In this document: positions 11,191 to 19,063 of the stretch, in pieces | Layout of the letters: every line of letters begins with the position of its first letter | Numbering within the stretch: the stretch's first letter is position 1 | Virus record (IMG/VR): IMGVR_UViG_3300001749_000005 | Span: 1-20,684 of that record | DNA: 20,684 nucleotides | Reading direction: 5' to 3' (one strand) | DNA from: a virus | The notes under the pieces: model-generated | Told to the model about the DNA's origin: nothing | The model's database searches: none | Seen by the model: only the letters and a program-made list of their open reading frames with translations | Program-made: the position numbers and the translations under genes

Positions 11191-13989
11191 TTACTTTGTC
11201 TCTGTGGTTAACAGATACAGTAATAATCCTCCCATAAACAATATTGGGATTATGGGAGGCGGTGGAGGCGGAGGAGGAGCGACGGCGGTGTGGGATACCA
11301 GACCTGCATCGATAATGCCTTGCATGGACGCATAGCAGTTGCGGCAGGTGCCGGTGGTCGTGCCATACGTCATCGGGTCGTCAAAGTGCTCGAACAGGAC
11401 GCCGTATAGGCTGTCTTGAATGGCTCTGTAGGCGTCGAACCACGCCTTGTACGCGATGGCTTGTTCCCCCTCGTCGTCTGGCAGTTTAAGTCCCCCTCCC
11501 CACGGTCTCAGGATGGCAGCCCATTGCCTCGCGTAGCCGAAGTTCATCATTACTTTCTTGTTGAAATTGGCAGAGATGTCGGCTACGCGTTGCAGCAGGT
11601 TGCCTTCGTCGGGCGCATTGGAGAACGCCGCCAGCAACTCCTCGTATGTCGCGTCCACGTTGTAGGTTAACCGTGACCACAGGCTGATGCTTAGGTAGTC
11701 GAGGCTGGACAGAAACGTGTTACGCGTCGCGTTCGCCCCCTCAAAAGCGATAAACGTCGCCCCTTGCCACGTGAGCATCACGTTAGGAGCTGCCTCGCGA
11801 CACGCGTCTATGATGGCTTGCCACTGTGCGTTGAACGTGCCATCTTCCAATCGTGGGTCTATCCAGTAGGACTCCCAAGCAATGCAAAGTTCTTCCACAC
11901 CGTTCAGTTGGCACCATTCCGCTGATTCCACGGCAAACTGTTTGAAACTGTCGAAGTAGGTGACGCCGTCGCCCACCGTGGGATAGTTGCCGTAGCAGAC
12001 CAAGCCGAGCCTAACCCGATAGCCACGGACTTTAGCTTTCTGGGTGGCAGCGAGAAGTTTGGCGAAGGTGAGCTGCGGCCAGCCAGGCGATTGCACTACT
12101 TTGTTAGGATTCGCGGGGTCAGCCTCGTATAATCTACGGATGTCAATGGTGTTGACATGGGGGATTTGCGCCTTTAGGTCGTCGAGGCAGTCGTCCATGC
12201 CCGTTGAGTCGTACTCGAACCAGTAGGGAAAGATGCAGGCGCACCTGCACGGCCAGACGTTGCCCTGATAAACGTCTGAAGGTACGCAGCAAATCTTAGG
12301 TGCTAGCGCGAAGTCCTTGACGACAGAGTTTTCTCCTTCTAGAAAGACGAACAGTTCACGGTTCTTCTCGTAGTAGTCTGGGCGAAACGCTTCAATAATG
12401 TAGGTGGGCAACCCGACTTCCGAGACAGCCATGGCGAATGCGCCCTGCGCGTCGGTGCGAGCCGTCGTCACGGGAGTGTGAATCGTGGTATCGCTGCCCT
12501 GTCCTAGGGCGACGCAGACGTCCGCTAGTGGCGCCCCCGTGTTCATATCCGTCACGGTGCCTGTTATTGTCTTCTCTGTCACTAGAGCTGGGGTTTGCCA
12601 CAAACTCACATAATACACTGTGGTGCTGACGTCGATGCCTATTGCCCAGCCTTCGCCCACTTCCACGGAATCAATGTACGGCGCAAGGTCAGATGTGGTG
12701 ATGCCTAATTTTTCAAACCCCTTAACTGGCAGTGTCGGGGTGGGATATACCTCGCGGGCGAACACTTGCAGGTAGCCTAGTGTTTCTGTTTCCGCTTTGT
12801 ACACTACTTCAAACTCGTAGAGGACGTTCGGCTCCAATGCCAGCCCTGCGACCATCCCTTTTGACTCGCCGCCCTGGTCCCAATACACGACGCCCAGTCG
12901 GTTGCTCGTGCCGCTTAGGTACAACACCACAAAAGGACTCCCGCCCCCGTACTGGCTGTGATGGCTAATGTAGAGGATGTTCCGAAGCTTAGTGAAGTCG
13001 GGGAAGGACGCCTGAAACTTGAGACGAACGCTGGCAAACTGCGCTTCAAGGTCTTGATAGAGAAGTGAAGCTCGCCCGTCCGTTGCCGTAAGCTCAACAC
13101 CATTTCTGCCCAACCCCACGGGGTCCGCGAAAACGTATGAACCGTCACCATAAAACCTCATGGGTTCGAAAGAGCCGTTGCAGTCCGTTTCGAAGACGAG
13201 GATTTCCTCTGATTCTTTAAATACTGCGGTTATGGTCTGTGCCACGTATATTACTTTGGCTAACGGGTTGTCTGTCGCTAGCGGTGTTCCGTCCGAAAAT
13301 TCGTAACGGTTAAAGGTGTAGAGCTTGTCGTTAACCAGGATGGTGGCTGGCGCCTGCAACGTGAAAAGAGTGTCCTCCCCCACTTCTCGCGTGAATGGCG
13401 TGACATTTGGTGGCGTGGCAGGCTGGATAAAGGGGATGCCAGTGAGTTCCGCATCTGCCGTCGTTTTACTCATGACGGTGACGGGCACGGTTGCTGACGC
13501 CGCTGTAGCTTCGAGGATGTCCAGCTTGTACGTGTGCGCTTCGTTCCTGTTGGTTATTTCAAGCCGCAGGTATGAGACGTCTGCTAGATTCGGGCTGCCC
13601 GTGATTGTGCCGCTCGCAATCGGCAGGATGACATGTGTCCATTCCCCCGACACTAGCTGCGACGTGAAGTCGAATGTAATGTAGTTTTCCCAGTCTGGAC
13701 AGTTTACACGGAGTTTCGCTGCGAAGTCTGCCGTCAACGGGTCGTCGGTCTTGAACCAGAACTCAATGTTCGCTTGACCCGACAAGTCGATGGATGGAGA
13801 CGGGGAGTACGACATATAGACATTGTACTTGACGGCGTCGGAGAGGCAACTGATGCTGCCAAGGTTGTTCGGGTAGTCAATCTTGTCAACCGTGTCGATG
13901 ACGAAGGGATTCGCGGGGTCGCAGAAGCGTATGTACCAATTGTTGGGTTCTTCCGTCAGCGACGCCGTGTCGCAGTAGGAGATTATCAT
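11191..13989 (-). CDS. 932-aa multidomain glycosidase-like surface protein with C-terminal anchor
   Basis: Domains, in order: jelly-roll carbohydrate-binding-like (1-165; WFKTDDPLTADFA, GEWTHVILPI), small beta domain (166-262), LamG-like lectin fold (263-460), carboxypeptidase-regulatory-like repeat (472-562; TITGTVTDMNTGAPLADVCV), TIM barrel (595-895), eight prolines (905-912), and a membrane anchor (IPILFMGGLLLYLLTTETK). In the barrel, Glu706 (AWESYW) and Glu867 (VLFEHFDDP) are the likely acid/base and nucleophile, and LDYLSISLWS and KKVMMNFGYARQW match the 451-aa neighbour. The gene is visibly richer in G and C, above all at third positions, than its AT-rich neighbours, suggesting recent transfer. 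It probably binds and cuts a polysaccharide from a membrane-tethered position. The specific substrate cannot be read. Confidence 0.78.
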   Translation of the reverse strand: MIISYCDTASLTEEPNNWYIRFCDPANPFVIDTVDKIDYPNNLGSISCLSDAVKYNVYMSYSPSPSIDLSGQANIEFWFKTDDPLTADFAAKLRVNCPDWENYITFDFTSQLVSGEWTHVILPIASGTITGSPNLADVSYLRLEITNRNEAHTYKLDILEATAASATVPVTVMSKTTADAELTGIPFIQPATPPNVTPFTREVGEDTLFTLQAPATILVNDKLYTFNRYEFSDGTPLATDNPLAKVIYVAQTITAVFKESEEILVFETDCNGSFEPMRFYGDGSYVFADPVGLGRNGVELTATDGRASLLYQDLEAQFASVRLKFQASFPDFTKLRNILYISHHSQYGGGSPFVVLYLSGTSNRLGVVYWDQGGESKGMVAGLALEPNVLYEFEVVYKAETETLGYLQVFAREVYPTPTLPVKGFEKLGITTSDLAPYIDSVEVGEGWAIGIDVSTTVYYVSLWQTPALVTEKTITGTVTDMNTGAPLADVCVALGQGSDTTIHTPVTTARTDAQGAFAMAVSEVGLPTYIIEAFRPDYYEKNRELFVFLEGENSVVKDFALAPKICCVPSDVYQGNVWPCRCACIFPYWFEYDSTGMDDCLDDLKAQIPHVNTIDIRRLYEADPANPNKVVQSPGWPQLTFAKLLAATQKAKVRGYRVRLGLVCYGNYPTVGDGVTYFDSFKQFAVESAEWCQLNGVEELCIAWESYWIDPRLEDGTFNAQWQAIIDACREAAPNVMLTWQGATFIAFEGANATRNTFLSSLDYLSISLWSRLTYNVDATYEELLAAFSNAPDEGNLLQRVADISANFNKKVMMNFGYARQWAAILRPWGGGLKLPDDEGEQAIAYKAWFDAYRAIQDSLYGVLFEHFDDPMTYGTTTGTCRNCYASMQGIIDAGLVSHTAVAPPPPPPPPIIPILFMGGLLLYLLTTETK

Positions 13990-14020
13990 CCGCTCACACC
14001 ATACATTATTTAGGCTTCCT

Positions 14021-14029
14021 CATATTAAA
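14021..14029 (-). promoter_or_regulatory. Candidate promoter of the 932-aa gene
   Basis: Minus strand TTTAATATG, in the 48-base gap after the fibre-like gene. The predicted start near 13997 lies within GGTGTGAG, about eight bases before the ATG at 13989. Weak. Confidence 0.3.
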
Positions 14030-14037
14030 CTACCGTG

Positions 14038-14736
14038 CTACGGGATAGAGCTTATCCGTAGCGCCTGCCACCACGCTTTAGTTCTTCCCGCCGCTGAACC
14101 TTGAAACAGCGGGGTAGCGACGAGCGGGGGAATACCGTAGGCTGCTGTGGGGTGGTCTTCGTAGTAGAAGGGTAGTCCGTTGTTGATGTTAGGCGGGTCT
14201 ATTCGTGCAGTCATGTCAGCAGTGGAGCATAACATATAATTGTCCGTTGCATTATCAGATTCATGCACTCCAAAGTAAATACCTGGCACCAGCTGAACAG
14301 GTGTCGTGAACGGAAAGAACTGTTTCTGGCGTATGCCAGCACTGGCGATGCTAACCGACACAGCCAGCCGATTGACGGGCGCGTAGTTCAAGCTGTCGTA
14401 GACGGCGACGTATTGATTGCCCGCCCCGACGTTGCTGTGGCTCATGATAATGCCGTCCACGGTCATTATGAACGGTATCTGGTATGGGTTGTAGGTGATT
14501 TCGCGATTATTACTGTGCACACTTGAACCTGTAAAACTTCTCCCCGAGTCCGAATAGATTTCTCTCATAAAATGTGGAAACTCTTGTTGCCAAGCGACAC
14601 CGTTATCACGGTATAAAATACTAAGGTCTGTCGCCCAGTAATAACGGTTAACGACGCCAGCAGCGGGGCGAGCAGCTAAAGTTCCACTGAAAATGTAGGT
14701 TCCGCCTGCACTGGATGCCCGAGTCTTAACCGACAT
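14038..14736 (-). CDS. Phage tail-fibre-like protein
   Basis: 232 residues from ATG 14736, one base after the previous stop, with GGAG about nine bases upstream. Residues 17-50 have the pattern common in phage tail-fibre and tail-tip proteins: GTLAARPAAGVVNRYYWATD followed by LYRDNGVAW. The remaining 170 residues are beta-rich with a jelly-roll look (QYVAVYDSLNYAPVNRLAVS, VQLVPGIYFGVHESDN). No membrane segment. It follows the PEGA-domain protein in what looks like one transcript. A receptor-binding or fibre role is the best guess, based on the N-terminal motif. This is one of the two strongest signs that the window is viral. Confidence 0.72.
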   Translation of the reverse strand: MSVKTRASSAGGTYIFSGTLAARPAAGVVNRYYWATDLSILYRDNGVAWQQEFPHFMREIYSDSGRSFTGSSVHSNNREITYNPYQIPFIMTVDGIIMSHSNVGAGNQYVAVYDSLNYAPVNRLAVSVSIASAGIRQKQFFPFTTPVQLVPGIYFGVHESDNATDNYMLCSTADMTARIDPPNINNGLPFYYEDHPTAAYGIPPLVATPLFQGSAAGRTKAWWQALRISSIP

Positions 14737-14737
14737 T

Positions 14738-16093
14738 CTAGTTTACTCCAACATAACTGATGATTTCTGTTGCCGTGCCGATAACCCATATCTTATTAAC
14801 GTTGTCAATATCCATGCTAACTGTAGCACCTGGCTGAAGCCTATAACCATTCAGTAAAGTTACAGTGTTGTCATGTCCCATGCACACAACCGCATTCGTG
14901 GTTGGATTCTCTAAAGTCACGCTTTTACACGTTTCATTCGGTAATTGTTGAGCTGCTCCAGTTAATGTTACTTGTCCCTCAAGCACCTCGGTTGGGATTC
15001 CGCCTTCAACTACGTTTACTGGAAGCGGGTTCTCCGATGAAACATCTTCTTCACCGCCGAAAACTTGTCTTAAATTGTCTTTGTGTTGAAGTTGGTTGAT
15101 GGGGCCAGCTTCTTCAATTTGTTTCAGCCTGTACGTGGCAGTTAAATTCACAGCTTCTGGACTGCCTAAAGTCACTGTTCTAGAGGGGTTAACCGAACCG
15201 TTTTCCCATTGAGTGAAAATGTATTTGTCTACGCCGACCATCCATGAAGAGGGAAACACAAGAGTGTAGCTTCCGCTAAGCAAAGGTTGCCGGAAAGGTG
15301 TTGATTGTTTTTCACCGTTTAAAGTGAAGTCGACAGGAGAAGGTTCTGAAGTTATGGTTACATCATGCATTTCAGTAAAGGTGAGGGTAACTATAGATGT
15401 TTTTCCCTCTTCAATTGTAACTGTTTTCTTGTCTGTTTGACCTTTATAGTTGCCGACAACCGTGTAAATTCCAGGGGTTAAATCAAGCGTTTTTTCTGTA
15501 TTGTATGGTCCTTGCCCATTTATCAGAAAGGAAGCGTCTACTTCCTCCGAATCAGCAACAGCATACACATATAATCTGCCTTTGCCAGCTGGAGGTTTTT
15601 CAGTAGGCTTGTAAGTACAGTAGATACACCTGATATATGAGTCCGTTGTTGTAGCTGCTAAAGTGTCCGGAAAATTTGGGTATGTTACCAGCTTAAAAAA
15701 TCCTTGTCCTGACGCACCACCATTAATCGCTCCGACTTGTATACTATTATTGTTAGAGTCTTCCAGCGTCCAGTTAGCCAATACAACTAGCCAGTATTCT
15801 TCAGCATTTAATGTTGGTGGAGATGAAAAAACAAACGTTACCCATTGCCAATCAAATTTGTAATTAAAAGTTTTTTCTTCTGTGACAGCGACGAGGCGGT
15901 TATCAGATTTTCGGTAGATTGCAGCCCTAATTTTTATAAGTTCAGTGGGAACTTCAAAGTGGAATGCGTGAAGCCATGCCTTAATGTTCTGAGCTACCCC
16001 TGGCGTAGAACATGTAAAAAACGAACCGCCTATATAATTTGAAATGTTGAAGTTAAATAGTGTTCCTTCACATTTACTTCCGAAAGTAGCCAT
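14738..16093 (-). CDS. PEGA-domain virion-surface protein with phage-like C-terminal domain
   Basis: 451 residues from ATG 16093, immediately after the previous stop. Residues 1-165 form a beta jelly roll (IKAWLHAFHFEVPTELIKIR, WLVVLANW). A PEGA-type domain follows at 171-240 (GRLYVYAVAD, TLDLTPGIYTVVGNYKGQT), then a second related domain at 243-322 (VDFTLNGEKQSTPFRQPLLS, YIFTQWENGSVNPSRTVTL). The final domain, 373-451 (GQVTLTGAAQQLPNETCKSV, GYRLQPGATVSMDIDNVNKI), resembles C-terminal domains of tailed-phage head or tail surface proteins. PEGA and Ig-like domains usually bind glycans or cell-wall polymers. No signal peptide or anchor. Likely a virion decoration or adsorption protein, co-transcribed with the fibre-like gene. 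Confidence 0.72.
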   Translation of the reverse strand: MATFGSKCEGTLFNFNISNYIGGSFFTCSTPGVAQNIKAWLHAFHFEVPTELIKIRAAIYRKSDNRLVAVTEEKTFNYKFDWQWVTFVFSSPPTLNAEEYWLVVLANWTLEDSNNNSIQVGAINGGASGQGFFKLVTYPNFPDTLAATTTDSYIRCIYCTYKPTEKPPAGKGRLYVYAVADSEEVDASFLINGQGPYNTEKTLDLTPGIYTVVGNYKGQTDKKTVTIEEGKTSIVTLTFTEMHDVTITSEPSPVDFTLNGEKQSTPFRQPLLSGSYTLVFPSSWMVGVDKYIFTQWENGSVNPSRTVTLGSPEAVNLTATYRLKQIEEAGPINQLQHKDNLRQVFGGEEDVSSENPLPVNVVEGGIPTEVLEGQVTLTGAAQQLPNETCKSVTLENPTTNAVVCMGHDNTVTLLNGYRLQPGATVSMDIDNVNKIWVIGTATEIISYVGVN

Positions 16094-16597
16094 TTAGTTT
16101 TCACGCTCCACTTCAAAAACTTCTTTTTGTTCAGGTGAACGCGGCTCTAAAAGAACAGCCATAGCATACAAGTAACGCAGACAATTAATTGATACTGTCA
16201 GGTCAGTATTTATAACCCACATTTCAAAAATGTTCTGCCAAACCTGTCCCTGTGGAACAACCAACGCATAAGTGCCTGGTTGCCCAACAAACGGGGCAGG
16301 ACGGTAACGGCTAATCCATCCCCAAACGTTAGGTGCAAGAACACCGTCAGCCCACAACGTTGAAATATCCAGTGTAATAGGCCATTCAGGGTAAGCGTCT
16401 ATTCTTATTCCTCCGAAAGGTTTGTCAAACACGAATTTGCCGAACAGGAAAACACCTTCGGGGTATTGGTGTATTGCTATCTTTTTTTCTTCAGCTACAG
16501 GAATGCTAAATGGTTTTCTAATGTCTCTAAAAATGTATTTCCAACGAAGCCCGTTTCTAATCCAGTCAGCCACTAAAGGCGAAGGAATAGTGCTCAT
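16094..16597 (-). CDS. Hypothetical virion-type protein, 167 aa
   Basis: 167 residues from ATG 16597, with TAGGAGA five bases upstream. It is a beta-rich sequence with many aromatics: LRWKYIFRDI near the start, GVFLFGKFVFDKPFGGIRI in the centre, and VWGWISRYRPAPFVGQPGTY later; a helix occurs near LRYLYAMAVLL, then a charged tail. No signal peptide or clear membrane segment. It is the first gene of the transcript that also carries the PEGA and fibre-like genes, so it may be a structural protein of the same particle. No family is recognised. Confidence 0.68.
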   Translation of the reverse strand: MSTIPSPLVADWIRNGLRWKYIFRDIRKPFSIPVAEEKKIAIHQYPEGVFLFGKFVFDKPFGGIRIDAYPEWPITLDISTLWADGVLAPNVWGWISRYRPAPFVGQPGTYALVVPQGQVWQNIFEMWVINTDLTVSINCLRYLYAMAVLLEPRSPEQKEVFEVEREN

Positions 16598-16632
16598 TCT
16601 AATCTCCTACACTTCTATATATCTTGGTAGTG

Positions 16633-16638
16633 TTTAAA
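16633..16638 (-). promoter_or_regulatory. Candidate promoter of the PEGA/fibre operon
   Basis: Minus strand TTTAAA within AAGTTTAAACAC. The predicted start near 16608 lies next to the GGAGA site. A second AT box nearer the gene (GATATATAG) would place the start at the ATG itself. Confidence 0.35.
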
Positions 16639-16643
16639 CTTAA

Positions 16644-17093
16644 TTAGGTTTTTCTTTCTCCACGAGCGTATGCGACATCACCGTACCATTTCTCTTTTGC
16701 TGGAACGTCTTTTGTAACGACTGCACCCGCACCGACCAATGCTTCTTCTCCTATTGTTACGCCAGCAAGGATTACTGCCGCGCCCCCTATTATCGCACCC
16801 CTTTTAATAAGGACCCGCATAGGTGTCCATTCAGCCTTTAACAGGTTAGGGTACTTGTCGTTTTGTATACTCGCATGAGGACCAATAAAAACATAATCTT
16901 CCATAACCGTACCAGGAGCAATAAAAGCGTGGGCTTCAATCTTGCAGAAGCAGCCTATTTTAGCTCCTCCAATCTCTACGAAACTGGCTATTTTTGTGCC
17001 TTCACCTATTTCACTATCATAAATGTTAACCAGTTTAGAGTGATGAATAGATGCTAAAACAGTCGGATGTAACTTGCTACGTTCAATAGGTAT
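16644..17093 (-). CDS. Left-handed beta-helix acyltransferase, no canonical start codon
   Basis: About 149 residues. Hexapeptide repeats make a left-handed beta helix: IGEGTKIASFVEIGGAKIG, then AFIAPGTVMEDYVFIGPHAS, NDKYP, IKRGAIIGGAAVILAGVTIG, and VGAGAVVTKDVPAKEKW, as in WlbB/WbpD-type sugar N-acetyltransferases. The first ATG in frame (16904) would cut the helix in half. Sequence matching the family's N terminus (ERSKLHPTVLASIHHSKLVN) continues upstream to the overlap with the epimerase stop, but holds no ATG, GTG or TTG. ATA 17093 or ATT 17087 (overlapping TGA as ATTGA) are the best-placed starts, GGAGTGG lying upstream. It probably acetylates an amino sugar made by the neighbouring enzymes. 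Confidence 0.7.
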   Translation of the reverse strand: MPIERSKLHPTVLASIHHSKLVNIYDSEIGEGTKIASFVEIGGAKIGCFCKIEAHAFIAPGTVMEDYVFIGPHASIQNDKYPNLLKAEWTPMRVLIKRGAIIGGAAVILAGVTIGEEALVGAGAVVTKDVPAKEKWYGDVAYARGERKT

Positions 17094-19059
17094 TTTGGAA
17101 CCACTCCAAAGTTTTTTTCAATCCCATTTTAAATCTTGTCTGTGGCGTCCAATCCAAGAGTTTCTGGGTTTTTGCCATACTAATTTCTTCCTTTATTATT
17201 TGTCCGGGACGGTCCGGAACAAACTTGAGCATATCGCTAGGACATCTAGTTTGTTCCAGAATCATGTTAGCAATTTGCAAAACAGAGAGTTCTTCTTCCG
17301 TAGCTAAGTTTAATGTTTCGTCAGCAATTCCCTTCTCTAAAACTTTGGTTATTCCCTCTATAAGGTCGTCAATGTAAATCATACATCTTGTCTGTAATCC
17401 AGACCCATGAATTGTTAACGGTTGGTTTTCAAGAGCTTGCCTAATGAAAATGTGAATTGCTAAAGCTTCGCGCAAGCCAGGTCCATAAGTAGTTCCGAAC
17501 CGTAGAATGTCATAGGTTAACCCATTCTTCTCATGCAACCCTTTAATGATAGTTTCACCCACAACTTTTGTAACTCCATAAATGTCTGTAGGTACACAAA
17601 TGCTTTCTTCAGTGCTCGGATGATTCGGCGTATTCCCAAAAACACATGCGGTGCTATTACCACTAAACGTCACATCACCCTCTCTTTCAACAAGGAAATT
17701 ATTGTTTGGAACGGAGAGACACCATATTGAACCATTATAATCGACCATTTTAGCTGTATTAAATGTTTGACCAAGTAACCTTTCCTTTGAATGAACATAA
17801 ACATAATAGGTTGAATAGTTGTTGGCTATTCTTCTTTTATTTATGTAAGAAACTTGTTCCTTTTCAATATGAAAATGAGTTGATTTACCTATTTTTATGC
17901 ATAATTCCACCATATTCTCAGCAAGAAAAGGAGAAATGGTTGTTAAAACTCGGTGTCTATATCCATCGCTATCCATAAGTCCGTCAAAGAGAAATTCCAA
18001 ATATTCTTTGCCGTAAGAAAGACACCATTTAGGAATTTTTTTCTGCAATGCCCCTTTCCCACATTCTTTAAATAAGTTATAAAATGATGACGAAACAAAA
18101 TAAATTTCTGCACCTTTTTTATGCCAAGAGTATTTTATTCCACATCTATTTAGAATCCCTTCAACCTTTTTTGCCGCCTTATCCGATTTAGGAATACACA
18201 GATTAATTTGGTTAGAAGGACCGAAAATCTTTTTATTACCGTCGCTTGTTTGAATTTTTATAAAACGTCCCTTGTTATCTCTTGCTTTAACTAACCGTTC
18301 TTTACGAGTTAACCCAGTTTTATTAATGTAAAGGTTATATGGATGTAAATATCCATCGCCAATGTATATTCCAATTAGATATAAAATATCTCCAGTATCA
18401 TATGATTTATTATCAATTTTTATTTTTTCTTCTTTATTTCCATTCCAAATTCCGCTAGGAATTTTATAAACTCTTCGTGTGAATGTTTTTTGGGCATCTT
18501 CCAAAATTATATGATTGGACGGTGTCCTAATGAGCATTTTATGGTTAGGAGTTACTAAAAGATTAAATGACCTTCCTTTGAAATGAATCATTTTTCCATT
18601 ATATTTATAAACATAAATTTTTTCTATTGGTTGAACTTCTATTATACCCTTCTTATTCAAAGTAAACACTTTGTCTTCTATGTTTAATTCATCAACTTTC
18701 TTAATTCCATTTATAGTAACAATCCTTGTTTGTATATCATGGCAAGCAAAACTTAAAGGCATGTCCAGGTCAGAACAGCATTTAGCAACAACATAAGTTC
18801 CGTCAACGTTAACTTTCAAAGCTAACTCTGGATGAAGACGAGCAACATTTAAGTCTGCAATAGCTGCTAAATGATAAACATAATTCACTTGCTTAACAGC
18901 GTTATAAACTGCTTCCACATCAGTAATGTCTCCAATAATAGAATTGCACACTTTACTAGGTCGGAGGTCGTAACTGTAAACTTCGTAGCCGTTTTCAATA
19001 AGTTTTCTAGACAGTGCAGAACCAATAAAACCCGCTCCACCCGTAATGAGGACTTTCAT
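17083..19059 (-). CDS. NDP-sugar epimerase/dehydratase (extended SDR) interrupted by an intein
   Basis: The 658-residue frame includes a 363-residue intein (106-468), leaving a 295-residue mature enzyme, normal for the GalE/RmlB-type family. The N-extein has the NAD-binding TGGAGFIG (6-13), acidic Asp31 after the second strand, GDITD (43-47) and YHLAAIADL (62-70). The C-extein begins STACVFGNTPNHPST with the catalytic Ser/Thr loop, followed by TDIYGVTKVVGE with the Tyr and Lys of YxxxK, and later RFGTTYGPG. It should change the stereochemistry of, or dehydrate, a nucleotide-linked sugar for glycan synthesis. ATG 19059 is preceded by a short gap after the radical SAM gene. It overlaps the acetyltransferase gene. 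Confidence 0.9.
   Translation of the reverse strand: MKVLITGGAGFIGSALSRKLIENGYEVYSYDLRPSKVCNSIIGDITDVEAVYNAVKQVNYVYHLAAIADLNVARLHPELALKVNVDGTYVVAKCCSDLDMPLSFACHDIQTRIVTINGIKKVDELNIEDKVFTLNKKGIIEVQPIEKIYVYKYNGKMIHFKGRSFNLLVTPNHKMLIRTPSNHIILEDAQKTFTRRVYKIPSGIWNGNKEEKIKIDNKSYDTGDILYLIGIYIGDGYLHPYNLYINKTGLTRKERLVKARDNKGRFIKIQTSDGNKKIFGPSNQINLCIPKSDKAAKKVEGILNRCGIKYSWHKKGAEIYFVSSSFYNLFKECGKGALQKKIPKWCLSYGKEYLEFLFDGLMDSDGYRHRVLTTISPFLAENMVELCIKIGKSTHFHIEKEQVSYINKRRIANNYSTYYVYVHSKERLLGQTFNTAKMVDYNGSIWCLSVPNNNFLVEREGDVTFSGNSTACVFGNTPNHPSTEESICVPTDIYGVTKVVGETIIKGLHEKNGLTYDILRFGTTYGPGLREALAIHIFIRQALENQPLTIHGSGLQTRCMIYIDDLIEGITKVLEKGIADETLNLATEEELSVLQIANMILEQTRCPSDMLKFVPDRPGQIIKEEISMAKTQKLLDWTPQTRFKMGLKKTLEWFQNTY
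17656..18744 (-). mobile_element. LAGLIDADG intein in the epimerase
   Basis: Starts at Cys106 (CHDIQTRIVTINGIKKVDEL, block A). Block B is LLVTPNHKMLI with the TxxH motif. Two LAGLIDADG helices are present, LIGIYIGDGYL and EFLFDGLMDSDGYR, each with an acidic residue. Blocks F and G are IWCLSVPNNNFLVEREGDVT and FSGN, followed by Ser as the first C-extein residue. The penultimate residue is Gly instead of the usual His. It is inserted directly before the catalytic STACVFG loop of the enzyme. The DNA is visibly more AT-rich than the extein, which suggests a separate origin. Homing activity is likely intact, since both endonuclease motifs are whole, but was not tested. Confidence 0.9.
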
Positions 19060-19063
19060 TTTT

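Noticed and set aside
11416-13684. Several long plus-strand frames opposite the 932-aa gene, and minus-strand frames in other phases.
   Set aside because: They arise because the region is GC-rich and poor in stop codons. Their products are arginine/serine-rich with no domain, and they lack binding sites.
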